A DNA stretch of 19,805 bases from Chloroflexota bacterium (GCA_005881085.1 VBGU01000064.1:1-19805), one strand, 5' to 3'. Counted from the stretch's first letter, positions 1-7,811 are shown. Notes: generated by a model not told the origin, from the sequence alone. A program made the numbers and translations.

Positions 1-2433
1 GCCGTCCTCGCGCAGCGACTGCGATCGGAAGGCGAGCATCCCGATGAGCGCATCGCCCGCGTCCGCGCGCGCGCGACGGAAACCCTCGATCGCGCACGAG
101 CCCACCTGGCCGAACGCCCCGAGGAGCTGGCTCGCTTCGAGGAGATCGTCGCCGCGGCGATGGGCGCCGGGCCGCTCACCGAGGAGCACAACTACTGGAT
201 CGATCGGGTCTCCCAGGCCCATGTTCGCCGCCTCTGTCTCGCGTTTGGTGAACGGCTCGTGGGGGATGGCGCGCTCGCTTCGGCGGACGAGATCTTCCTT
301 CTCTACGTGCCCGAGATAGCGAGCGCGATCCGGACGCCGAAGCCGCACGGCGAGCTCGTCGCGCGCAGGCGTCACGAGCTCGCGCGGTGGCGGCGCCTCG
401 CTGCGCCGAAAACGATCGGCGCTCCACCGACCGGAAACGGACCCGTCACCCCTGGCGTCGCGCTCGAGCGGGTTTCCTTCGACTACGCCGTCACGCAGGA
501 CGACCGGTACACGCTCAAGGGGGTCGCCGCGTCGGCCGGACATGCGCGTGGCCCGGCACGGCTCATCACCGGCGACGAGGACTTTTCAAAGATGCGCTCC
601 GGGGACGTCCTGGTGTGCCGGCAGTCGACCGTCTCGTGGGCACCGCTCTTCACCATGGCCGCCGCGGTGGTGACCGAGATCGGCGGTTCACTCTGTCACG
701 CCGCGGTCGTGGCGCGCGAGTTCGGCGTTCCGTGCGTCGTCGCCACCGGCGGGGCGCTCTCGACGCTCACCGACGGCGAGCCGCTCGAGGTCGACGCCTC
801 GGCGGGAACAGTGCGCCGGCTGTTCCCGATCACTTGGCAGGATCCCGACGACGCGAACCTCGTCTGGCGTCGCGACGACGCACATCAGTCCAGCGTGCGC
901 ACACCACTCGGCATCGACTACACGCTCCACGGCGCGTCGTACGGGATGCGCAAACGCGACGAGGAGCTGGGCCCACCGGTACTGGCGCGGGTCGGGGCAT
1001 TCAACGGGCGGATGTACAACAGCGCGAAACCACTTCGACCGCCCGAGGAGATGCCGCAGCACCAGCTGAACGCGATCGGACGGCGGAGGCGCCTCGCGCG
1101 GCGGATCCGGCGCGATTGGGACGAGCGGTTCTTGCCCGAGCTGAACGAGATGTACGAGTGGATGGCCGCGCTCGACCCGGCGCCGATGGGACGCGACGAG
1201 GCCGCCGCAGCGTGGGACGCCCTCTGGCGCCGGCACAAACGCGCCTGGACGATCCACATGCTCGTCACGGCGGCCGCGTACACCGTTACGGATGAGTTCG
1301 GGCAGATCTACGAGGAGCTCGTCGGTGGCCCCGCGTTGGACGCGTTCAGCGTGACGCAGGCGCTGGCGCCGGCCCTCCAGCGGTTGGACGTGGATCTTGC
1401 CGCCCTTACCGAAATGGCCCGAGCGTCTCATCCGGCTGCCGAGACGATCGCGCGAGGCGCGACGATAGAAGAGCTCGACGCGGCGGATCCGAGCTTTGGG
1501 CGAGCCGTCGACGCGTTCCTCGCCGTCCACGGCCACATCGGTCAGCCGAGCGAAGGGCTCGGAATCCTGTCGTGGTCCGACGATCCAACGCTCTTCCTCG
1601 GCGTCATACGCATCCGTCTTCTCCAGCCTCGCCCGAACCCCGCCGCCCGTCTCGAGCGGCAGCGCCGCGACGCGGACGAGATCGTTCGGCGCGCGCGGCA
1701 GCATCTTGCCGCGCGCCCAGTCGACCTCGCGCGTTTCGAGGAGGTTCTCGCCGCGATGTCTTCGGCCGGTCCGCTCAGCGAAGAGCACAACTACTGGCTC
1801 GATCGTCGCAACCAGGCGCGGATGGGCCGCGCAGTGCGGCGCTTCGGGATGCGCCTTGTTCGCGACGGTGCGCTGCGCGATGCGGAGGAGATCTTCTTCC
1901 TCTACGTATCTGAGGTGCGCGAGGCGCTGCGTGCCCCGACCGATCTTTCGGCGCTCATCGCGGAGCGCAAGGCCGAGCACCGAAGGTGGGACGAGATGGA
2001 GGCTCCCGAGACCATCGGAGCACCGGCACCCGCGTGGCAGCGAGAGTCGAGCACGCGGATGGCGGGACAAGGCTTCCTCCTATACCGGGAGACGCAGACG
2101 GATCCCTCCCGCGTGTTGCGGGGAATCGCCGCCTCCGGGGGAATCGGGCGAGGACCCGCGCGGCTCATCCGCGACCAGGCGGACTTTCGAAAGTTCAAAG
2201 CCGGCGACGTGCTGGTGTGCCAGGCCTCGAACGTTTCGTGGAGCCCATTGTTCGCAAGCGCTGCCGCCGTCGTTACCGAAGTCGGAGGCGCGCTCTCTCA
2301 CGCCGCGGTCGTCGCGCGTGAGTTCGGGGTTCCCGCTGTGGTCGGGACGGGGATGGCGCTCTCGACGCTCGTCGACGGCGAGCCGCTCGAGGTCGACGGG
2401 TCCGCCGGAATCGTTCGACGTCTTTCGGCTTAG
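1..2433 (+). CDS. PEP-utilising-enzyme-like protein with tandem Rph-like units, 5' partial
   Basis: The reading frame is open from base 1, so the N-terminus lies outside the window; 810 codons are visible. The segment holds two copies of one unit: helical region, then the motif EEHNYW, then a C-terminal swivelling domain. The phosphohistidine motifs are GGSLCHAAVVARE (His at 697-699) and GGALSHAAVVARE (His at 2299-2301), exactly 534 codons apart; the EEHNYW motifs (181 and 1780) are 533 codons apart. The complete second unit starts near 829 (WQDPDD). In PPDK, PEP synthase and rifampin phosphotransferase this His carries phosphate between an ATP-grasp domain and the acceptor site. No ATP-grasp domain is visible here; it may lie upstream or in another protein. 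The unit best resembles the acceptor-binding plus His domains of Rph-type enzymes. Substrate is unknown. The TAG stop overlaps the stop of the convergent MFS gene by 4 nt. Confidence 0.85.
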   Translation, partial: AVLAQRLRSEGEHPDERIARVRARATETLDRARAHLAERPEELARFEEIVAAAMGAGPLTEEHNYWIDRVSQAHVRRLCLAFGERLVGDGALASADEIFLLYVPEIASAIRTPKPHGELVARRRHELARWRRLAAPKTIGAPPTGNGPVTPGVALERVSFDYAVTQDDRYTLKGVAASAGHARGPARLITGDEDFSKMRSGDVLVCRQSTVSWAPLFTMAAAVVTEIGGSLCHAAVVAREFGVPCVVATGGALSTLTDGEPLEVDASAGTVRRLFPITWQDPDDANLVWRRDDAHQSSVRTPLGIDYTLHGASYGMRKRDEELGPPVLARVGAFNGRMYNSAKPLRPPEEMPQHQLNAIGRRRRLARRIRRDWDERFLPELNEMYEWMAALDPAPMGRDEAAAAWDALWRRHKRAWTIHMLVTAAAYTVTDEFGQIYEELVGGPALDAFSVTQALAPALQRLDVDLAALTEMARASHPAAETIARGATIEELDAADPSFGRAVDAFLAVHGHIGQPSEGLGILSWSDDPTLFLGVIRIRLLQPRPNPAARLERQRRDADEIVRRARQHLAARPVDLARFEEVLAAMSSAGPLSEEHNYWLDRRNQARMGRAVRRFGMRLVRDGALRDAEEIFFLYVSEVREALRAPTDLSALIAERKAEHRRWDEMEAPETIGAPAPAWQRESSTRMAGQGFLLYRETQTDPSRVLRGIAASGGIGRGPARLIRDQADFRKFKAGDVLVCQASNVSWSPLFASAAAVVTEVGGALSHAAVVAREFGVPAVVGTGMALSTLVDGEPLEVDGSAGIVRRLSA

Positions 2434-3854
2434 CCCGCGACCTCTTCGGCGATCGGCTCCACGTGCGCCATGCCCTGACCGGGTAGCGCGAGGCTCGGGA
2501 TCGCGGCCGCGAACGCCGCCGCGGTGAACAGCCAGAAGAGCGCGCGCAGCGAATCGATCGAGGGCGAGCCGCCGAGCGCGATCGCGATGGCGATGGATCC
2601 GAGCATTCCGCCGAAGTAGCGGCTCGTCGAGAACACTCCGGATGCGAGGGCCGCGTATCGCTCGGGCACGACCTCGACGGCCGCGAGCCGCATCGACGGG
2701 AACGTGAGCGCGAGCCCGACGCCGGCGAACGCGAGCGTCCCCGCGAGGAGCTCAAGGGGGAGCTGGCCCGCCGAGATCGCGAGGGGCGTGAGCCCGACGC
2801 CGAGCAGGAGCGCGCCGGCGACGGTCGGAAGACGCGGCCCGTAGCGGTCGGCGGCGCGCCCGCCGAGCGGCGCAAGGATGATCGAGCCGCCCGAGAACGC
2901 GGCGAGCGCGATCCCGCTGCGCACGCTCGCGCCGGCGAGGGCGACCGGAAGAGCGAGCAGCGTCCCGTACATCGCGAGGTTCTGGAACGCGACCGTCGCG
3001 CACGCCGCCGCGAACGCGCGGATGCGAAAGAGCGACGGCGGGAGCGCCGGGTCGGGATGGCGAGACTCGTAGCGCAGCAGGGCGACCGCCGCGGGCAGGA
3101 TCGCTACGCCGATCGCGACCGTCACCGGATCCACCGCGCGGCCGAACGAGACCAGCACCCAGGCCGCCGCCAGCAGAACCACCCCGAGTCCGACGGCGCC
3201 AATCAGATCGAACCGCGCGGTCTCGCGAGCGGCCCTTGGTGGCAGGACGCGCCACGAGAGGGCGAGCCCCGCCGCGCAGAGCGGAACGTTGACGAGGAAG
3301 ATCCAGCGCCAGTCGATCGCCGCGAGGAATCCGCCGACGAGCGGCCCGACCGTCGCGCCGACCGCGGTCGCGGCGCTCACGATCCCGAACTCCGCGCCAC
3401 GCCGGCCATTGGGAATGGCCTCGCGCAGGAGGCCGAGCCCATTCGGGACGAGCGCGGCCGCCGCGATCGCCTGATTGATGCGGAATATGGCAAGAAGAAG
3501 GATCGAGCTCGCGGCGGCGGCGCCGGCCGACGCGAGGGCGAAATAGACGAGCGCCGCGAGCATGACGTTGCGGCGGCCGAGTCGGTCCCCCACCCGTCCG
3601 GCGATCGGCTGAAGCGCGGCCATCGCGATGAGGTACGAAGTGACGATCCAGCTCGTCTCCGCGACGTCCACCTTGAGGTCGCGCGCGACCTGCGGCAGGG
3701 CGACCACGATCATCGTCGAGTTCAACGGCACCAGCAGATTGCCGAGCGCGACCGAGATCGCGAGCCACCGAGCGTTCCGTTCAGTCTCGCGACCAGGGGT
3801 AGGGGCCCCCGGACGCGCAGCGGAGCGCGGAGCGCCCCGCGGAGAAGTGCTCAC
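2430..3854 (-). CDS. MFS transporter, DHA2 (EmrB/QacA-like) drug exporter family
   Basis: A 474-residue polytopic membrane protein, the usual size for the 14-helix DHA2 family of proton-coupled exporters. Visible signatures are WIVTSYLIAMAALQPIAGRVGDRLGRRN (MFS motif A, GRVGDRLGRR, at residues 86-95), the antiporter motif C AVGATVGPLVGGF at 164-176, and DWRWIFLVNVP at 181-191, typical of DHA2 proteins. It probably exports small molecules or drugs; the substrate cannot be read from sequence. The start is GTG (cac at 3852-3854), preceded by about 25 residues of Arg/Pro-rich cytoplasmic tail with no clear ribosome binding site, so an internal start is possible. It lies 63 nt downstream of the DUF72 gene on the same strand and may be cotranscribed. 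Its TAA overlaps the stop of the convergent upstream gene. Confidence 0.9.
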   Translation of the reverse strand: MSTSPRGAPRSAARPGAPTPGRETERNARWLAISVALGNLLVPLNSTMIVVALPQVARDLKVDVAETSWIVTSYLIAMAALQPIAGRVGDRLGRRNVMLAALVYFALASAGAAAASSILLLAIFRINQAIAAAALVPNGLGLLREAIPNGRRGAEFGIVSAATAVGATVGPLVGGFLAAIDWRWIFLVNVPLCAAGLALSWRVLPPRAARETARFDLIGAVGLGVVLLAAAWVLVSFGRAVDPVTVAIGVAILPAAVALLRYESRHPDPALPPSLFRIRAFAAACATVAFQNLAMYGTLLALPVALAGASVRSGIALAAFSGGSIILAPLGGRAADRYGPRLPTVAGALLLGVGLTPLAISAGQLPLELLAGTLAFAGVGLALTFPSMRLAAVEVVPERYAALASGVFSTSRYFGGMLGSIAIAIALGGSPSIDSLRALFWLFTAAAFAAAIPSLALPGQGMAHVEPIAEEVAG

Positions 3855-3917
3855 GGCTGGTGGTTTCGCTCGTCGCGACTGAATCGCTGCTCGCTCATCT
3901 TCATTTCTGCGCGGATG

Positions 3918-4643
3918 CTAGGCCGCGAGCAGATCGCGCAGCCGCTCGGCGGAAAGCGCGTTCGCGCCGGTGTCGTCATGTCTGAAGTACGCGTACACGT
4001 CCTTCCCCGCCTGGAGCATTGGACGAAAACGCGCGGCCCAGGCGTCAACATCGTCCCCGGTGTAGCCCTCCCTCTTGCGGAGGCGCGCGTACGCGAAGGA
4101 CGACGTCGTTCCGAGCGTCTCGACCGGCGAGGGCGCCTTCTCGCCTTCGGCATGCACGAGCGCGACGCCCGCGGTGCGCAGGAGCGCGTAGACGTCGTCG
4201 ACGTACCACGATGGGTCGCGCACTTCCAGCGCACAACGCAGGTCGCGCGGCAACGACGCGAGGAATCCCGCGAGCCGGTCGTCGTCGCGCCGGAGCCACG
4301 GTGGCGTCTGGAACAGGACCGGGCCGAGCCGATCGCCGAGCGGCCGCGCTCGCTCGAAGAACAGCGGCAGCGTTTCCGCCGGATCGCGGAGCTGCCGGTA
4401 GTGCGTGATCTGCTGCGACGCCTTCAACGCGAAGAGGAACTCGGGTGGGGTGGCCTCACGCCAGCCGGCGATGTTCTTCTCGGTCGGCAGGTGGTTGAAC
4501 GTGTAATTGATCTCAAGGGTCGCAAGGCGCGTCCCGTAGTAGCGAAGGAAGTCCTTGGACTTCACCTCGGGCGGATAGAAGAGCGGCTTCCATGTCTTGT
4601 ACGACCAGCCCGACGTCCCGACGAAGGCACGACCGCTATTCAA
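3918..4643 (-). CDS. DUF72 (YecE-like) family protein
   Basis: A 241-residue protein with the DUF72 signature: N-terminal FVGTSGWSYKTW (residues 7-18), LEINYTFNHLPTE (about 43-55), an FALKASQQITH segment, LGPVLFQTPPWLRRDDDRL and a C-terminal DVYAYFRHDDTGANA. Members adopt a TIM-barrel fold; the biochemical role is not established. The only standard start codon giving family-like length is TTG at 4641-4643, which lies inside the first copy of the adjacent 88-bp repeat. The frame stays open upstream through that repeat copy but has no ATG, GTG or TTG there, and a TGA closes it at the junction with the second copy. No Shine-Dalgarno sequence is seen. It sits downstream of the phosphate transporter and upstream of the MFS gene, all on the minus strand. 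Confidence 0.88.
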   Translation of the reverse strand: MNSGRAFVGTSGWSYKTWKPLFYPPEVKSKDFLRYYGTRLATLEINYTFNHLPTEKNIAGWREATPPEFLFALKASQQITHYRQLRDPAETLPLFFERARPLGDRLGPVLFQTPPWLRRDDDRLAGFLASLPRDLRCALEVRDPSWYVDDVYALLRTAGVALVHAEGEKAPSPVETLGTTSSFAYARLRKREGYTGDDVDAWAARFRPMLQAGKDVYAYFRHDDTGANALSAERLRDLLAA

Positions 4644-4812
4644 AGCGTGAAGGAGACCCGGCTTTGCCGGGCCGACTGAACACGACGCGCCCGCGGCGTG
4701 TCTCGGACAGGGTCCGAGATTGATTATTCAAAGCGTGAAGGAGACCCGGCTTTGCCGGGCCGACTGAACACGACGCGCCTGCGGCGTGTCTCGGACAGGG
4801 TCCGAGATTGAT
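4637..4812. repeat. Two-copy 88-bp direct tandem repeat with three hairpins per unit
   Basis: Copy 1 is 4637-4724 and copy 2 is 4725-4812; they match at 87 of 88 positions, the difference being C at 4692 versus T at 4780. Each copy holds three adjacent inverted repeats. In copy 1 these are CCCGGC-TTT-GCCGGG (4657-4671), an imperfect 22-nt hairpin at 4680-4701 (ACACG/CGTGT and CGC/GCG arms), and an 8-bp stem TCTCGGAC/GTCCGAGA (4701-4708 with 4712-4719). The single C/T difference falls in the loop of the middle hairpin, so structure is preserved. The repeat exactly fills the gap between the phosphate transporter stop (4812-4814) and the DUF72 start (4641-4643). No T-run follows any stem, so a standard intrinsic terminator is not supported. 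Confidence 0.95.
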
Positions 4813-6428
4813 CAGGCATCGTGCTGTCCGAGCACCGCGTAGGCGATGCCCGTGACGAGCGAGTTCGCGCGCTTGAACGACGCGAGCAGATCGAGATGGA
4901 TGCTCGATGTGTCGATGGACTCGCGCAGTCCTTCGTGGAGCCGCTGGATGTGCGCGGCGCGAAGCTGCCGCTCCATCGTGTTCACGATGGACTTGTGGCG
5001 GATCACCTTCTCGGCGACCTCGCGATCGCCGGATGCGAGGGCGCCCATCGCGAGCTCCAGGTTCTCGACGACCTTCGCGTGGAGGTCCGCGATCTCGCGC
5101 CAGCCCTGCGCCGAAAAGACGTGGTTGCCGCGGATCTTCTTCTCGGCGAGCTCCATGAAGTTCTTGTCGATCACGTCGCCGATCTCCTCGAGGTTGACGA
5201 TGACGAAGATGAGCGCGGTCTCACGCTCGGCCTGCTCCTCGGTGAGCTCGTGCTCCCGCAGTTTGACCAGGTACTGCTTGATCTCCTCCTCGAGCCGATC
5301 GATGAGATCGTCGCGCGCGACGACCTCGCGCATGAGCGCATCGTCGTTGCGCTCCAGCACGATGCGCGTCTCTCGCAACGACTGAAGGACCACGTCGCCC
5401 ATGCGAAGGACCTCACGGAGCGCCTGACCGAGGGCGACCGCCGGTGTGTCGAGCACCGCGGGATTCAAGTACATCGGCCCAGCCTCGGTGCGTCGCGACT
5501 CGGGGATGAGCCGGGTGACGAGATCAGCCGCGAGCCCCGCGAACGGGAGGAAGACGAGCGCGAGCGCCACGTTGAAGATCGTGTGCGCGTTCGCGATCTG
5601 TCTCTGGAGATCGGGCGAGGTGAGGCGCACGAGGTCAGCGAACGGGCCGATGAACGGAAAGAAGATCGCGACTCCGACGATCTTGAACGCCGCATGCGTC
5701 GCCGCGACCCGACGTGCTTCGGCGTTCTGCCCGACCGCCGCAAGGACCGCGGTGGCCGCCGTGCCGACGTTCGCGCCGAAGATGATCGGGATCGCGCCGA
5801 CGAGCGGCATGAGGCCGGACGTGGCGAGCGAAAGCGCGAGGCCGATGACCGCAGCGCTCGAACGGACGAGCGCGGTGAATACGGCGGAGATGAGAAGCAG
5901 GATGAGCGGCTGGTCCGTGAGCCCTCCAAGAACGTCGCGAAAGGTCCCGTTTGTGGCGAGTGGGGCTGTGCCGTCGCTGATCAGCTTCATGCCGAGGAAG
6001 AGAAAGCCGAACCCGAGGATCGCCTGACCGACGTAGCGCACCGAGCCGCGGCCCGAGACGTACAGGAGCCAGCCTGCGAAGACGAGGAGCGGGGAGATCT
6101 GGAGAAGGTCGAACGCCAAAAGCTGGACGGTGACCGTCGTTCCGATGTCGGCTCCGAGGATCATGCCGATCGTCTGGCGAAGCGTGAGGAGGCCCGCCGA
6201 CGCGAACCCGACGAGCATCACGGTCGTTGCACTCGAGGACTGCAACACCGCGGTGACTCCCGCCCCAACGAGGAGCGACTTCACGCGATTGCCGGTCAGC
6301 GTCGACAGAACGTGTCGGAGGCGCGTTCCCGCCGCGCGCTGCAGGCCTTCGCCGACGAGCCGCACTCCGTAGAGCAGGAGCGCGGTGCCGCCGAGAAGGG
6401 AGAAGAGGACGAGGTTGGCGTCGCTCAC
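4812..6428 (-). CDS. Na+/phosphate cotransporter family protein with C-terminal PhoU domain
   Basis: A 538-residue protein of the NptA/YjbB type: two inverted Na/Pi-cotransport repeats in the membrane followed by a cytoplasmic PhoU-like helical bundle. Repeat 1 has VLQSSSATTV (residues 61-70) and GADIGTT (92-98). Repeat 2 has ALVRSSAAVIG (186-196) and GANVGT (218-223). The helical region from about 340 to 535 is rich in Glu, Leu and Arg, as in PhoU. Family members move phosphate with sodium; bacterial YjbB has been linked to phosphate export. In repeat 2 the usual QSSS is RSSA, which could alter substrate or ion coordination. The start is GTG (6426-6428). It begins 19 nt after the stop of the Ig-like membrane protein, so the two are probably one transcript. 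Confidence 0.93.
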   Translation of the reverse strand: MSDANLVLFSLLGGTALLLYGVRLVGEGLQRAAGTRLRHVLSTLTGNRVKSLLVGAGVTAVLQSSSATTVMLVGFASAGLLTLRQTIGMILGADIGTTVTVQLLAFDLLQISPLLVFAGWLLYVSGRGSVRYVGQAILGFGFLFLGMKLISDGTAPLATNGTFRDVLGGLTDQPLILLLISAVFTALVRSSAAVIGLALSLATSGLMPLVGAIPIIFGANVGTAATAVLAAVGQNAEARRVAATHAAFKIVGVAIFFPFIGPFADLVRLTSPDLQRQIANAHTIFNVALALVFLPFAGLAADLVTRLIPESRRTEAGPMYLNPAVLDTPAVALGQALREVLRMGDVVLQSLRETRIVLERNDDALMREVVARDDLIDRLEEEIKQYLVKLREHELTEEQAERETALIFVIVNLEEIGDVIDKNFMELAEKKIRGNHVFSAQGWREIADLHAKVVENLELAMGALASGDREVAEKVIRHKSIVNTMERQLRAAHIQRLHEGLRESIDTSSIHLDLLASFKRANSLVTGIAYAVLGQHDA

Positions 6429-6447
6429 GTTCGCGCGAGTATCGAAC

Positions 6448-7578
6448 CTAACGCGAGATGGTGAGTGAAGCCCTCCCCGATGAGCCGGAGGCGAGCACGA
6501 CGACGCTCGTGTCGCCCTCTGTCGCTGGTGCGATGAACGGGATCCGCGCGGTGCCCGTGCCGTCGGTCACGGCCGTTCCGATCGAGGCGACGCCGACCGA
6601 CAACGTGACCGGGACGCCGGCGCGTGGTCCGGTGGTGCCGACGACGTAGACGGTCGCGAGGACGCCCTGGCCAACTTTGGCGGTCGCCTTGTCGAGCGTG
6701 ACCGTGACGGTCAACCCGACGGTCTGCGTCACCTGCTGGGCGGTAACGGTGACCTTCTCCGTCGTCTCGTTCCCCGCGCGATCGCGCGCGACGACGGTGA
6801 TCGGCACGGACCCGGGTGCCGCGGAGAACGAATCGCTAAAGCCACCCTCGGGCGTGATGACGACGATGCGTCCGTTCACGGTGATGGTCGATCCCACTTC
6901 GGTCGTCCCCGCGACGACGATGTTCTTCGCGTCGACCGTGCTTCCCGTGGCCGGCTGCGTGATGGTCATGGTCGGCGGCGTGCGGTCCAGCACGACGTTG
7001 TACGACGACGCGGCGACGACGTCGCGGTCCGCGATGAGCGCGACGGCGATCGAGTTCGCGCCTTCCTTGAGCGCGAGCGTCGCGTTGAATGCGCCGCTCG
7101 GGTCGAGAAGCGTCGTCGCGACGACCGCGCCATTGAGCACGACCTGCACGCTACGGCCGGCTTGCAGCGCGAAGGACGGGACCTTTCCCGTGAGCTGGAG
7201 CTGCGGGTCTCGCGTGTACGCCGGTAACGAATCCGCGATCGGCGCGGCGCCGATGCTCGTGCTACCGCCCGCCGGAAGGTCGATCGAGCCGCGACCCTGC
7301 AGCAGTGGGATCGCTGACTGGACCTGTGCAACGAGCTGTTCGAAGCCGGCCCCGACGGCGACGGCAGCACGAGGAAGAAAGATGACCGCCGCAACGCCAA
7401 GCGTCACGGCAAGCGCCACGTCAACCCAGCGCGGACGCGCAGGAGCCCGAACGCCCGCACCCCGAGCGATCGCTCGGTAGCGGTCGCGCGAAACGGCATC
7501 CCGGCGACGTGGACCCATACGCATGCGTGTGATCAGCGGTGCAACCTTCCTCGGTTCAAAAGTAAGGCCCGAAACCAT
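6448..7578 (-). CDS. Membrane-anchored protein with three Ig-like domains
   Basis: A 376-residue protein. Residues 1-51 are Arg-rich and probably cytoplasmic, 52-70 form one transmembrane helix (VDVALAVTLGVAAVIFLP), and the rest is predicted outside the cell. Three beta-sandwich domains can be outlined: about 122-198, about 199-280 (opening with DRTPPTMTITQPATGSTV, typical of glucodextranase-B/Ig-like modules, and ending RAGNETTEKVTVTA), and about 288-376, resembling bacterial Ig (Big_1-like) with VTDGTGTARIPFIAP. No enzymatic motif is visible; a surface or wall-binding role is inferred. The ATG at 7576-7578 gives the longest form but lacks a Shine-Dalgarno. Met codons at 7524 and 7518 are alternatives, and GAGGAAGG (7545-7552, minus strand) sits 8 nt before an in-frame CTG (7534-7536). 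Only 19 nt separate it from the phosphate transporter downstream. Confidence 0.82.
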   Translation of the reverse strand: MVSGLTFEPRKVAPLITRMRMGPRRRDAVSRDRYRAIARGAGVRAPARPRWVDVALAVTLGVAAVIFLPRAAVAVGAGFEQLVAQVQSAIPLLQGRGSIDLPAGGSTSIGAAPIADSLPAYTRDPQLQLTGKVPSFALQAGRSVQVVLNGAVVATTLLDPSGAFNATLALKEGANSIAVALIADRDVVAASSYNVVLDRTPPTMTITQPATGSTVDAKNIVVAGTTEVGSTITVNGRIVVITPEGGFSDSFSAAPGSVPITVVARDRAGNETTEKVTVTAQQVTQTVGLTVTVTLDKATAKVGQGVLATVYVVGTTGPRAGVPVTLSVGVASIGTAVTDGTGTARIPFIAPATEGDTSVVVLASGSSGRASLTISR

Positions 7579-7585
7579 AGCGAAA

Positions 7586-7611
7586 GGGCGCCGGCCTTTC
7601 GGCCGCCGCCC
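7586..7611. promoter_or_regulatory. Strong GC hairpin upstream of the Ig-like gene
   Basis: GGGCG-C-CGGCC, loop TTTC, GGCCG-C-CGCCC: two 5-bp stems separated by one C:C mismatch. It lies 7 nt upstream of the longest reading of the minus-strand Ig-like gene and would be in its leader RNA. It has no T-run, and it lies between divergent genes, so a terminator role is unlikely. Function is unknown. Confidence 0.5.
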
Positions 7612-7643
7612 TCCGCTGGTGGGTGGGATGAGGGGCTAACAAC

Positions 7644-7659
7644 TTGAGCGCGCGCTCAA
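7644..7659. promoter_or_regulatory. Perfect 16-bp palindrome, possible operator
   Basis: TTGAGCGCGCGCTCAA is its own reverse complement across all 16 positions and lies in the divergent intergenic region between the Ig-like gene and citrate synthase. This is the symmetry expected of a dimeric repressor site. A short alternating GC tract follows (about 7668-7677). No cognate regulator is adjacent, so the operator assignment is an inference. Confidence 0.4.
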
Positions 7660-7699
7660 CCAGTGAACGCGCGCGCGTAGCGAATGTTTCGTCCTCCCC

Positions 7700-7811
7700 G
7701 GACGGTTTAGCCTGCCTGACCGTCCCGCCGGGACTGTACCCCTGGCAGTTTGGGGTCGCAAGTCCCACGGCTTGTGACCTTCGGCACAACCAGGCCGTCG
7801 AGACGGTTGTG
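7700..7811 (+). promoter_or_regulatory. Structured leader upstream of citrate synthase
   Basis: Consecutive inverted repeats occupy most of this stretch: GGACGG/CCGTCC (7700-7705 with 7720-7725); GGGACT/AGTCCC (7730-7735 with 7761-7766) enclosing CCCC/GGGG (7739-7742 with 7752-7755); and TTGTG/CACAA (7772-7776 with 7785-7789). The same CACAA, extended to CACAACC, can instead pair with GGTTGTG at 7805-7811, so the last two hairpins exclude each other. The downstream alternative ends 13 nt before the proposed GTG start and could mask the ribosome binding region. It matches no riboswitch class that I recognise. GC-rich DNA forms chance hairpins easily, so this remains a hypothesis. Confidence 0.4.

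Noticed and set aside
688..2070. 460-codon open frame on the minus strand
   Set aside because: Lies antisense to the PEP-utilising protein, which has recognisable motifs in two copies; no domain is seen in the antisense product.
3057..4679. 540-codon open frame on the plus strand
   Set aside because: Spans two unrelated minus-strand genes (MFS and DUF72) and the repeat; Arg-rich shadow without motifs.
4657..4719. Intrinsic terminators in the 88-bp repeat
   Set aside because: The stems are strong, but no T-rich tract follows on either strand.
4645..4731. 31-codon frame starting at the TTG of repeat copy 2 (minus strand)
   Set aside because: Entirely repeat-derived, no ribosome binding site, ends in the next copy; no support as a gene.
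4821..6464. 547-codon open frame on the plus strand, Glu/Arg/Asp-rich
   Set aside because: It is antisense to the clear Na/Pi cotransporter-PhoU gene; its charged low-complexity composition is what GC-rich antisense frames produce.
7741..7795. tRNA-like or known riboswitch-like element
   Set aside because: A stem with a TCGCAAG loop recalls a T-arm, but there is no acceptor stem, anticodon arm or TTCRA loop, and no match to the c-di-GMP or cobalamin consensus that I can recall.
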